DNA of 13,735 nucleotides, taken from the NCBI GenBank assembly GCA_005773095.1, contig SXHT01000306.1, positions 1 to 13,735 on the forward strand, written 5' to 3'. The notes beneath the pieces are model-generated. The model saw only the letters and a program-made list of their open reading frames with translations, ran no database searches and was not told where the DNA came from. Positions within the stretch are counted from its first letter, which is position 1, and each line of letters begins with the position of its first letter. Position numbers and translations under genes: made by a program. This document shows, in pieces, positions 1 to 5,797 of the stretch. This stretch comes from Planctomycetaceae bacterium. Lineage in GTDB: Bacteria; Planctomycetota; Planctomycetia; Pirellulales; PALSA-1355.

Positions 1-663
1 CTTGGTGCGGCGGCAAAGAATCTGGATGGCTCGCTCGATTTCTTTTTCGCGACCAATCACCGGATCGAGCTTATTCTGGCGAGCCAGCTCGGTCAGGTCA
101 CGGCCGAAGCTATCCAGCGCCGGCGTCTTGGACTTGGGTGACTTCCCTTCGCTCGGAGCTCCTCCTCCGCCGCCACCGCCACCGGATCGTTCCGATCCGC
201 CTCGTTCATTGCCTTCGTTCTCCAGGCCATGGCCCAGCAGATTCAGCACTTCCTCGCGGACTTCCTCCAACTTCAAACCAAGGTTCATGAGCACCTGGGC
301 GGCGACTCCTTCCTGCTCCCGCAACAGGCCCAATAAGATGTGCTCCGTGCCGACGTAATTGTGGTTCAGATTTCGGGCTTCTTCCATCGAGTACTCAATC
401 ACCTTCTTGGCCCGCGGCGTCTGCGGCAGCTTGCCCATCGTGACCATGTCGGGTCCGCTTTGGACGAGCTTTTCCACTTCCAGACGAATCTTGCGCAGAT
501 CGACGTCGAGATTCTTGAGCACGTTGGCAGCCACGCCGCTGCCTTCTTTAATCAGACCCAACAGCACATGTTCGGTGCCGATGTATTCATGGTTGAACCG
601 CTGCGCTTCTTGATTCGCGAGCTGCATCACTTTGCGAGCGCGGTCGGTGAATCGTTCGTACAT
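1..663 (-). CDS. clpC: ATP-dependent Clp protease ATP-binding subunit ClpC, N-terminal part (runs off window)
   Basis: This is the first 221 residues of a ClpC/HSP100 unfoldase, which in the family forms a cytoplasmic hexamer that feeds substrates to ClpP. Reading the minus strand from 663 gives MYERFTDRARKVMQLANQEA, the classic ClpC N-terminus. Two Clp_N repeats follow, marked by EYIGTEHVLLGLIKEGSGVA (about residues 26-45) and NYVGTEHILLGLLREQEGVA (about 101-120). Next comes a linker with eight consecutive glycines, then FGRDLTELARQNKLDPVIGR and the start of AAA domain 1. The window ends at ILCRRTK, just before the expected Walker A motif, so both ATPase domains lie outside. The start is set by AAAGGAGG about ten bases upstream. 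The long Gly/Ser/Lys linker (about residues 152-180) is longer and more glycine-rich than in Bacillus ClpC. The TPR gene lies upstream on the same strand, 109 bases away. Confidence 0.96.
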   Translation of the reverse strand, partial: MYERFTDRARKVMQLANQEAQRFNHEYIGTEHVLLGLIKEGSGVAANVLKNLDVDLRKIRLEVEKLVQSGPDMVTMGKLPQTPRAKKVIEYSMEEARNLNHNYVGTEHILLGLLREQEGVAAQVLMNLGLKLEEVREEVLNLLGHGLENEGNERGGSERSGGGGGGGGAPSEGKSPKSKTPALDSFGRDLTELARQNKLDPVIGREKEIERAIQILCRRTK

Positions 664-772
664 GCTAATGGTCCCCTCCTTTGCGTAATCGCAGTTGGTT
701 TCGTCGTAGTCGCTAAATCTCGATACTGGAAATCCGAAACAAATCTAAAATCTCAAATTCCGAACCGCACCG
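664..772 (-). promoter_or_regulatory. clpC leader with strong Shine-Dalgarno site
   Basis: This AT-richer gap separates the TPR gene stop from clpC. On the minus strand it ends with GCAAAGGAGGGGACC, a strong ribosome binding site that fixes the clpC start. I see no convincing -35/-10 pair and no CIRCE-type heat-shock operator. Part of the gap belongs to the inverted repeat at 730-816, so a promoter here would overlap a repeated element. Confidence 0.4.
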
Positions 773-816
773 TCATTCAGATTCGGGATTTGTTTCGGGC
801 TTCGAGATTCGGATTT
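730..816. repeat. AT-rich interspersed inverted repeat between TPR gene and clpC
   Basis: CCGAAACAAATC at 734-745 is mirrored exactly by GATTTGTTTCGG at 787-798, with a 41-base loop. A second, competing pairing joins AAATCCGAA (730-738) to TTCGGATTT (808-816). The right half forms the last codons of the TPR gene and gives it a tail (IRISKPETNPESE) unlike the rest of that protein. The composition is much more AT-rich than the flanking genes. From memory, similar AAATCCGAA/ACAAATC sequence recurs in planctomycete genomes; that is not checked here. Confidence 0.5.
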
Positions 817-1390
817 GGGACCTGATCTTCCTGAGCCGCTTAAGCTGGGCACGTTCACCGCTGATTTCAATCTGCCAGCGAGCTGCCGTTTCAAGCCGCG
901 TCAATTGTCTTAGCTGGTCGTCCGCCTCATCGATTCGTTGCGTGTGCCTCAATAACGTTGCCAGCAAAAGCCGGGCCTCTGCATCGCGGGGATGCCTGGC
1001 CAGCCGTTCGGCCAACGTCGCCTCCGCCTGGAAGTAATCTCCTTGTAAGTATTCCGCTTGCGCACGGCGAAGCAAGTCCTGGCCGACCTCCCCCTCCACA
1101 AGCGAGGTTTTCGCTCGCGAATGGTTGGTAAAAATGCCCGCGCCGATCCACAGCCCGCCCGTGGTCACCCACCCGAACTTGACAGCCGCCGGACTCAACC
1201 ACTCGACCCATATCAGTGTGGACAAGAGTAGCACATCCAAAAGCCCCGCGGCGGCCACCGCCAGCGCCAAACCTGCCCACGCGCCGTCCAGCCAAAGCTG
1301 CGGCAATCCGGGCCACAGGTAGGTTGCCCAAGGCGTTCTGCGCATGAAAGGGAGGTCCGTCCGTAGAACGAGCGCATGCGGCCAATCCAT
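773..1390 (-). CDS. TPR-containing membrane protein of unknown function
   Basis: The product is about 205 residues, starting MDWPHALVLRTDLPF. Two hydrophobic segments near residues 35-95 (LALAVAAAGLLDVLLLSTLI and an AAVKFGWVTTGGLWIGAGIF stretch) predict an inner-membrane anchor. The C-terminal half reads as TPR-like helices: LLRRAQAEYLQGDYFQAEAT, then HPRDAEARLLLATLLRHTQR with IDEADDQL. This resembles planctomycete proteins with a membrane anchor and a cytoplasmic tetratricopeptide scaffold, but I do not recognise a named family. The start is uncertain. ATG 1390 is used; TTG 1435 and the ATG of MRRTPWATY further in are alternatives, and none has a strong Shine-Dalgarno site. The last 15 or so residues are encoded by an intergenic-type repeat, so the original stop may have been lost. 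clpC follows on the same strand. Confidence 0.72.
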   Translation of the reverse strand: MDWPHALVLRTDLPFMRRTPWATYLWPGLPQLWLDGAWAGLALAVAAAGLLDVLLLSTLIWVEWLSPAAVKFGWVTTGGLWIGAGIFTNHSRAKTSLVEGEVGQDLLRRAQAEYLQGDYFQAEATLAERLARHPRDAEARLLLATLLRHTQRIDEADDQLRQLTRLETAARWQIEISGERAQLKRLRKIRSQIRISKPETNPESE

Positions 1391-1507
1391 GCCGCTACCA
1401 AATTGTAGCTCCTTGCCCGAGCAGGAACAAGACAACTTATGTAGTCACTTGGGGTTGCGTCACGCTGGACGAGGGTCGCCCCTGGGTCGCGGAAGAACGA
1501 TCGGTCG

Positions 1508-1527
1508 GGCGATGCTGAACCATCGCC
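1508..1527. repeat. Small inverted repeat upstream of thiE
   Basis: GGCGATG at 1508-1514 pairs with CATCGCC at 1521-1527 across a six-base loop. It lies in the divergent gap between the TPR gene and thiE and overlaps nothing conserved that I recognise. I looked for a TPP riboswitch (CTGAGA and the ACCCTT/GAACCTGATC core) in this leader and did not find one. It may be chance or a minor regulatory hairpin. Confidence 0.3.
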
Positions 1528-1587
1528 GAGATGCGTGCGGCCAACTGGCTCATTGCCAGCGGCGAAAACCTCGGGCACACTACGAAG

Positions 1588-2757
1588 ATGCACTTTCCAT
1601 TGACTCCCGAGGCCGAAACCCCCCTCCAGGTGGCTGCCGGTTGGAACACTTCTGACGATTCCGCAGCCTTGGACCTGCCATCGCGCGTGCTGCGGATCCT
1701 CGACGCTGCTGCGAACCGCGCTTCCGAAGGCTTGCGCGTGATCGAAGACTATGTTCGCTTTGCACTCGATGATTGGCATCTGACGACGCAACTCAAATCG
1801 CTTCGGCATGATTTGACGGCAATCCTTTCCAACATCGACCGCGGTGAGCGAATCGCCGCGCGCGAATCGCAAGGCGACGTTGGCGCCGATGCCAAACTCG
1901 CCGGCGAACTTGCGCGGCAGGACGTCGCACAAGTGATTACCGCAAGCTTTCAGCGTCTGCAACAAGCGCTGCGCAGCTTGGAGGAGTTCAGCAAACTGAG
2001 CAATGCGGCCGCGGCTCGTCGATTCGAGCAGCTACGGTATCGGGTCTATACGATCGAGCGCGCCGTGGAACTTACGGGCAGCAGCCTCTGCCGGCTAGCC
2101 CATGCGCGGTTGTACGTGCTGGTCGACGGCGGTCGCAGCGAAGACGCATTCCGCCTGCTTGCCGAATCCCTCGTCGGGGCCGGTGTCCCCTTGGTGCAGT
2201 TGCGCGAGAAGTCGCTGGACGACCGCACGCTGCTCGCCCGAGCGCGATTGCTGCGCGAGATCACTCGCGGCTCGCAAACGCTCTTGATCATTAACGATCG
2301 GGCCGATTTGGCGATGCTCGCGGACGCCGATGGCGTGCACGTTGGCCAGCAGGAGCTAAGCGTAAAGGACGCGCGCGCCCTGGTTGGCCCGCGGCGACTC
2401 GTGGGCGTGTCCACGCACTCGATCGAGCAGGCCCGGCAGGCGGTGCTCGACGGGTCCAACTACATCGGCATAGGGCCGACGTTCCCTGGGCGCACCAAGC
2501 AGTTTCCGGCGTTTCCTGGTCTCGATTTCGTGCGCGCGGTGAGCCACGAAATCCGCCTGCCGGCTTTCGCGATTGGCGGCATTACGCTCGAAAACCTTGG
2601 AGAGGTGCTGGCCTCCGGCGCCACGCGCGCGTGTGTTTCGGCAGCCGTCTGCGGGGCGACCGACCCGGCCGCGGCCGCCCGGGCTTTCCTGGCTCACTTG
2701 CCGGCCAGAAGCGATTCAATCAGTCCTTCGACTTCCGTTTCCGTGCCCGGTGAGTAA
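1588..2757 (+). CDS. thiE: Thiamine phosphate synthase with N-terminal ThiD2 domain (ThiD2-ThiE fusion)
   Basis: ThiE joins HMP-pyrophosphate to the thiazole phosphate to make thiamine phosphate. ThiD2 is a family linked to HMP-phosphate kinase activity. From ATG 1588 (389 residues), the ThiD2 part covers about residues 33-165 and is marked by RILDAAANRASEGLRVIEDY. The ThiE barrel covers about 170-375, with VQLREK (203-208), LLIINDRADL (232-241), DGVHVGQQ, VGVSTHS (272-278), YIGIGPTFPGRTK and the phosphate-binding AFAIGGI. All key ThiE signatures are present, so it should be active. An in-frame ATG at 1531 would add 19 residues unlike family N-termini; neither start has a good Shine-Dalgarno site. 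The C-terminus after AFLAHLPA is a Ser/Pro-rich tail read out of the opposing thioredoxin gene. No TPP riboswitch is visible upstream. Confidence 0.93.
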   Translation: MHFPLTPEAETPLQVAAGWNTSDDSAALDLPSRVLRILDAAANRASEGLRVIEDYVRFALDDWHLTTQLKSLRHDLTAILSNIDRGERIAARESQGDVGADAKLAGELARQDVAQVITASFQRLQQALRSLEEFSKLSNAAAARRFEQLRYRVYTIERAVELTGSSLCRLAHARLYVLVDGGRSEDAFRLLAESLVGAGVPLVQLREKSLDDRTLLARARLLREITRGSQTLLIINDRADLAMLADADGVHVGQQELSVKDARALVGPRRLVGVSTHSIEQARQAVLDGSNYIGIGPTFPGRTKQFPAFPGLDFVRAVSHEIRLPAFAIGGITLENLGEVLASGATRACVSAAVCGATDPAAAARAFLAHLPARSDSISPSTSVSVPGE

Positions 2758-3293
2758 CCTTCCCAGATGCCGCGAATGACGCCATTGCGATCCACGGCCA
2801 ACGTCAGGGGAATGCCCCCTCGCGCCCCGGCAGCGAGGATGATCGTCTGATAGGCGATGGTATCGGGATCGATATACACGGGCATGTCGACATCCCGCTG
2901 CTTCAAATAGGCTTCCGTCGCAGCCCGCAGGTCGGTTTCGGTTTCTCCCTGGCCGGGAGCTGCGATGGACAGCATTCGAAAGTCGGGGTTGCCGCGGAAC
3001 TTATTTTCAATCGCCACGATATGCGGAAGCTCCTGCTGGCAGGGCCCGCACCACGTAGCCCAGAAATTGATCAACACCACCTTGCCGGCACGGTCCTGGG
3101 AAGAGATGGGCTGGTGGCCGGGCAAGAGTGGCTCAAGAGCCAGGCGGGGCATTGCGGTGCCAATCGCCCGATGCTTCTCACCTTGCAGACCGCGTTGCAT
3201 CGGCCGCAAAATAAACAGGTAGACCGCTAGCACCGTAGCCAGCACGGCGAAGAAGATCAGGTTATTCGTGGAACGCCTCGTGGAATCGGACAA
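2694..3293 (-). CDS. TlpA/ResA-type membrane-anchored thioredoxin
   Basis: The product is a 199-residue thiol-disulfide oxidoreductase, probably tethered to the inner membrane with its domain outside the cytoplasm. Residues 11-30 (NLIFFAVLATVLAVYLFILR) form the signal anchor. VVLINFWATWCGPCQQELPH holds the redox motif WCGPC at 81-85, and GGIPLTL supplies the cis-proline at 162. A DRNGVIRGIWEG strand follows, as in the TlpA family. The family reduces cytochrome c apoproteins or other exported thiols; the substrate here is unknown. The start is TTG 3293, chosen because AAAAGGAGG lies six bases upstream. An ORF extension to 3467 is rejected, since it would translate the REP-like hairpin. The 3' end overlaps thiE on the other strand by 64 bases. 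Confidence 0.92.
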   Translation of the reverse strand: MSDSTRRSTNNLIFFAVLATVLAVYLFILRPMQRGLQGEKHRAIGTAMPRLALEPLLPGHQPISSQDRAGKVVLINFWATWCGPCQQELPHIVAIENKFRGNPDFRMLSIAAPGQGETETDLRAATEAYLKQRDVDMPVYIDPDTIAYQTIILAAGARGGIPLTLAVDRNGVIRGIWEGYSPGTETEVEGLIESLLAGK

Positions 3294-3345
3294 GCAAGCC
3301 TCCTTTTCCCACCAACCCAATGCGTTCGCGAGCGGGCAAAGAGAG

Positions 3346-3440
3346 GGGGACAAGCACATTTTCCCGGGAACCACGTTGGGCAACCACGCAACAGCAGGAC
3401 ACGCCTCTTTCAATTTCGCCGGGAAAATGTGCCAGTCCCC
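3346..3440. repeat. REP-like long inverted repeat between tlpA-type gene and cyaB
   Basis: The arms 3346-3367 and 3419-3440 match at 20 of 22 positions when one is reverse-complemented; the core is GCACATTTTCCCGG, preceded by GGGGAC. The loop is 51 bases. The element lies in the 235-base gap between divergent genes. It resembles the GGGGAC...GCACATTTTC class of extragenic palindromes that I remember from planctomycetes, and REP elements mobilised by RAYT transposases; no RAYT gene is present here. Confidence 0.75.
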
Positions 3441-3498
3441 GGCCCGTGAACGGTTACCTACCAGCAATGTTCCTTGTTCAAGCTTCGGGTTGGTATGC

Positions 3499-3511
3499 CT
3501 GCCTCCGGCAG
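3499..3511. repeat. Short palindrome just upstream of cyaB
   Basis: CTGCC (3499-3503) and GGCAG (3507-3511) pair around the loop TCC, ending 17 bases before the cyaB start codon. The hairpin could occupy the translation initiation region. No Shine-Dalgarno sequence is visible between it and the ATG. Confidence 0.35.
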
Positions 3512-3528
3512 CCGGGTAAAATCATTCC

Positions 3529-4107
3529 ATGCGGTTTGAAGTTGAGCAAAAATTTCCGGTTGACGCAATGTCGCGGGTGCAACGGGCGCTCGTGGAGCTT
3601 GGCGCGACAGTCCAGCCGGAGCTCGCGCAAGTCGATCGGTACTTCGCGCATCCCGCCCGCGACTTCGCCAAGACGGACGAGGCCCTGCGAATTCGCCATG
3701 TCGGCGACCGCAACTTCATCACCTACAAGGGTCCCAAGCTCGATACGACCACCAAGACCCGGCGCGAAATCGAGTTGCTGCTGGCACCTGGGGAGGAGGG
3801 CTTCAACCAATTTGCCGAGCTTTTGATCGCGTTGGGATTCCGCTCGGTCGCCCAGGTGCGTAAGATTAGACAGCCCTATGAGTTGCGATGGGAAGGCCAG
3901 ATCGTGGAAATTGCGCTCGATGACGTGGCCGACGTGGGGACCTTCGTCGAACTAGAATTGCTTGCGGAGGCCGTTAACCTTGACGCCGCCAAAGCGTGCA
4001 TTCAATCGCTGGCCGAGAGACTTCAATTGTCGAACAGCGAACGGCGAAGTTACCTGGAACTGCTGCTCAAGAAAAGCGGGCTTTCGGAAGCGGGTAAAGG
4101 GCCGTAA
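3529..4107 (+). CDS. cyaB: CYTH-domain protein, CyaB-like (class IV adenylate cyclase family)
   Basis: The 192-residue protein has a full CYTH tunnel fold. CYTH enzymes bind triphosphates with paired acidic and basic residues; characterised members are class IV adenylate cyclases, thiamine triphosphatases and tripolyphosphatases. The signature ExExK is at residues 4-8 (EVEQK). The other conserved pieces are in order: DRYFAHP (36-42), KTDEALRIRHVGD (48-60), ITYKGPK (64-70), TRREIEL (77-83), RKIRQPY (111-117) and VEIALDDVADVGTFVELEL (126-144). This order fits the bacterial/archaeal CyaB subgroup closely. True cyclase activity cannot be told from triphosphatase activity by sequence alone, and the neighbouring thiamine phosphate synthase makes a thiamine triphosphatase role worth considering. 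Length is normal. No Shine-Dalgarno site is visible; a short palindrome lies 17 bases upstream. Confidence 0.88.
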   Translation: MRFEVEQKFPVDAMSRVQRALVELGATVQPELAQVDRYFAHPARDFAKTDEALRIRHVGDRNFITYKGPKLDTTTKTRREIELLLAPGEEGFNQFAELLIALGFRSVAQVRKIRQPYELRWEGQIVEIALDDVADVGTFVELELLAEAVNLDAAKACIQSLAERLQLSNSERRSYLELLLKKSGLSEAGKGP

Positions 4108-4115
4108 TTTCGAAC

Positions 4116-4133
4116 GTCGGGTAACGCCCCGAC
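4116..4133 (+). other. Hairpin downstream of cyaB
   Basis: GTCGGG (4116-4121) and CCCGAC (4128-4133) form a perfect six-pair stem with loop TAACGC, nine bases after the cyaB stop. There is no T-run after it, so it is at most a weak or Rho-assisted end, or an RNA-stabilising stem. Confidence 0.3.
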
Positions 4134-4215
4134 CGGCGAAGGAAGCGAAACTACTCGTCTGCAAGGGTGTTCAATGTCACGGGGCTGTCAATCCAGATCC
4201 TTAAAGGTAGCTTCC

Positions 4216-4845
4216 ATGAAACTCTTCACCGGGTTCCTCGTGGTCTTGAGCTTTGTCACCTTCACGCGGGCGATCGGCGCCGGAGAGGGCAATGCCAAGC
4301 AAGGGGGCTTCAAGGGGGGCAAGCAACCGTTCGTGAGCGACGGCGACGAGAAGCTCAATCCGGCCAAGAAGGGGGCCGTTAAGGCCGCGCTCGGCGGCAC
4401 CGACGCCGGCGGTTTCACTTCGAAGGCCAAACCGGAAAAGGAGAGCAAGGCTGGCTTGCAGAAAAAGGTAATCGAACAGTTCGACCTCAATGGAAACGGC
4501 ACGCTTGAGCCCGACGAGCAAGCCGCGGCGCGGAAAGCAGCCGCGGAGCGTCGCAAGAACAAGAAAAAAGCTGGCCAGGACGGCGCGGGGCAAAGTCCTA
4601 AATCGGGCAATGGTCTCGACGAGCCGATTGGTCAGCCAATGGGTGCCGGCGGTGCCGGACCCACCGGCCACGGCCAGGCGAAATTGCTGCAAAAGTTCGA
4701 CCTCAACCGCGATGGAATGCTAAGCCCCGACGAAGTGGCAAAGGCCCAGGAATGGATGCGCAGAAACGCCGGGCCGGGGCAGGGCGCCGGCCAACTGCCG
4801 CTGGAGGCTGGGCGTCCACCGCGTCCGCAGGCAAAGCGGCCATGA
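4216..4845 (+). CDS. Secreted EF-hand domain protein
   Basis: The product is 209 residues. A signal peptide covers about residues 1-22 (MKLFTGFLVVLSFVTFTRAI), with probable cleavage near GA/GEG. The mature protein is rich in Gly, Lys and Ala and carries two canonical 12-residue EF-hand calcium loops: DLNGNGTLEPDE (90-101) and DLNRDGMLSPDE (162-173). Both have the D-x-N-x-(N/D)-G ... E ligand pattern, so calcium binding outside the cytoplasm is likely. Between them is a basic helix (AAARKAAAERRKNKKK) and a Gly/Pro-rich linker; the end is basic and Pro-rich. Small EF-hand proteins of this layout are common in planctomycetes, but specific roles are not known. ATG 4216 is chosen over ATG 4174 because it begins the signal peptide and follows AAAGGTAG. 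Confidence 0.85.
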   Translation: MKLFTGFLVVLSFVTFTRAIGAGEGNAKQGGFKGGKQPFVSDGDEKLNPAKKGAVKAALGGTDAGGFTSKAKPEKESKAGLQKKVIEQFDLNGNGTLEPDEQAAARKAAAERRKNKKKAGQDGAGQSPKSGNGLDEPIGQPMGAGGAGPTGHGQAKLLQKFDLNRDGMLSPDEVAKAQEWMRRNAGPGQGAGQLPLEAGRPPRPQAKRP

Positions 4846-4902
4846 GATGAAGTGGCAGGGCGAAAAAAAGATTTCTCCACGGCCGCTTGATTTCTGCTCT
4901 AC

Positions 4903-4997
4903 CAAACGCCGGCAATAGGGGCAAACGCCGACAATAGGGGCAAACGCCGACAATAGGGGCAAACGCCGACAATAGGGGCAAACGCCGACAATAGGGG
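4903..4997. repeat. Five head-to-tail copies of a 19-bp repeat
   Basis: Units lie at 4903-4921, 4922-4940, 4941-4959, 4960-4978 and 4979-4997, each reading CAAACGCCGACAATAGGGG. Only the first differs (G for A at the tenth base). There are no spacers, so this is not CRISPR. A unit of 19 is not a multiple of three, so it is not built as a protein repeat. Length and spacing resemble an iteron or a protein-binding array, or replication slippage of a simple seed. Confidence 0.95.
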
Positions 4998-5024
4998 CGG
5001 TTGATGCATGCCCGGAACCCACGG

Positions 5025-5137
5025 CCAATCAGTGTTATCCATTCGGCAACCTGGCAGGGCCGGCTGTGCCGGCCGTGGATGGGAAAGTCACGCGAATCCG
5101 GCCGGCACAGCCGGCCCTACGGCGGATAACTGATTGG
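5025..5137. mobile_element. MITE-like non-coding inverted-repeat element
   Basis: Terminal arms CCAATCAGTGTTATCC (5025-5040) and GGATAACTGATTGG (5124-5137) pair except for a two-base insertion. Inside, AGGGCCGGCTGTGCCGGCCG (5056-5075) has a perfect 20-base reverse complement at 5099-5118. Each inner arm is itself a palindrome (GGCCGGC-TGT-GCCGGCC), so the element can form a cruciform or several hairpins. The 8-base word CCGGAACC flanks it at 5012-5019 and 5144-5151, which could be a target duplication if the true ends are 5020 and 5143. It encodes nothing. Confidence 0.6.
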
Positions 5138-5238
5138 TTCTGACCGGAACCTAGGAGGTAGTGCATGATTCGCCTGATTTTGCTATGCTCGGTGGATTGC
5201 AAGTCCAAGAGAGTCTCATTTCACGAAAGGATATTGCT

Positions 5239-5673
5239 ATGAAGTCACGTATGATCGTTGCCGCGTTGGCCGTGGCGATGGTGTTCGCCGCCCGCTCGTT
5301 CGCCGAGGACGCCGCCAAGCTCGAAGCCAAGTGCCCCGTGTCGGGCAAGGCCGTCAACCCGAAAGCCACGGTTGAGTTTGAAGGGGGCAAGTTGTTGTTC
5401 TGCTGTAACGGCTGTCCCAAAGCGTTTAGCAAGGAAACAGAAAAGTTCGCCGCCAAAGCCCGTCATCAGATGTTGCTGACCGGCGAGTTCGAGCAGGTGC
5501 ACTGCCCGATCAGCCACAAGGATTTGAAGGCCGGCACCGGGCTGGACGTAGCGGGCACGAACATCGCCTTCTGCTGCAACAACTGCCGCGGCAAGGTCGA
5601 GAAGATGTCAGCCGACGAGCAGGTCGCCACTTGCTTCGCCAAGGGTGACTGCTTCAAGGCGGTCAAGAAGTAA
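5239..5673 (+). CDS. Secreted protein with two YHS/TRASH-like metal-site modules
   Basis: The product is 144 residues. A signal peptide covers residues 1-22 (MKSRMIVAALAVAMVFAARSFA), with cleavage probably SFA/EDA. Two similar modules follow. Module one runs from KCPVSGKAV (31-39) to FCCNGCPKAF (54-63); module two from HCPISHKDL (88-96) to FCCNNCRGKV (111-120). In both, a CP(V/I)S start and a later FCCxxC place cysteines as in YHS or TRASH metal-binding domains, which bind copper or other soft metals in many families. A final Cys pair (C132, C138) lies in the tail. The role is probably extracytoplasmic metal binding or sensing; the metal is not known. ATG 5239 is preferred over an upstream start at 5161, as GAAAGGA lies upstream and the signal peptide begins there. 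An intrinsic terminator lies about 100 bases after the stop. Confidence 0.83.
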   Translation: MKSRMIVAALAVAMVFAARSFAEDAAKLEAKCPVSGKAVNPKATVEFEGGKLLFCCNGCPKAFSKETEKFAAKARHQMLLTGEFEQVHCPISHKDLKAGTGLDVAGTNIAFCCNNCRGKVEKMSADEQVATCFAKGDCFKAVKK

Positions 5674-5696
5674 ACGATATGCAAGCGCGCTAGGAC

Positions 5697-5714
5697 GCGG
5701 GTCTCCCGACCCGC
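5697..5714. repeat. Short palindrome in 3' region of the YHS gene
   Basis: GCGGGTC (5697-5703) and GACCCGC (5708-5714) form a perfect seven-pair stem with loop TCCC, 23 bases after the stop codon. The 13-base word GACGCGGGTCTCC covering its left side (5694-5706) recurs at 12811-12823 in another inverted repeat, which marks it as an interspersed sequence rather than a terminator specific to this gene. Confidence 0.55.
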
Positions 5715-5769
5715 CCTGGAGCCGACCGGGCGTCTTCTGATGCGCGGAGCATGTTGACGCCAACGATGA

Positions 5770-5797
5770 GCGGCGGGGTTTGTCCCCGCCGCTTTTT
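5770..5797 (+). terminator. Intrinsic (Rho-independent) terminator after the YHS gene
   Basis: GCGGCGGGG (5770-5778) pairs perfectly with CCCCGCCGC (5784-5792) around the loop TTTGT and is followed at once by TTTTT (5793-5797). This is a textbook terminator for the plus-strand YHS-type gene and the clearest one in the window. Confidence 0.9.

Larger units (their letters stand above)
4846..5238. other. Gene-free region with two repeat elements
   Basis: No coding sequence is supported in these 393 bases. They contain the 19-bp tandem array (4903-4997) and the MITE-like inverted repeat (5025-5137), listed separately. The stretch before 4903 shows nothing beyond a short A-run (4863-4869). The last 60 bases lead into the YHS gene. 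The long minus-strand reading frame across the array is an artefact of the repeat. Confidence 0.7.

Noticed and set aside
1391..1587. TPP riboswitch upstream of thiE
   Set aside because: The conserved CTGAGA and GAACCTGATC-type core elements are not found on the plus strand.
3294..3467. 58-residue N-terminal extension of the thioredoxin
   Set aside because: It would translate the REP-like hairpin, while TTG 3293 has AAAAGGAGG at good spacing and begins the signal anchor.
4903..4997. CRISPR array
   Set aside because: The 19-base units abut with no spacers, and no cas gene is present.
4720..5028. Minus-strand frame with repeated PIVGVCPYCRRL text
   Set aside because: The repetition is the 19-bp array read in three frames, and the rest is antisense to the EF-hand gene.
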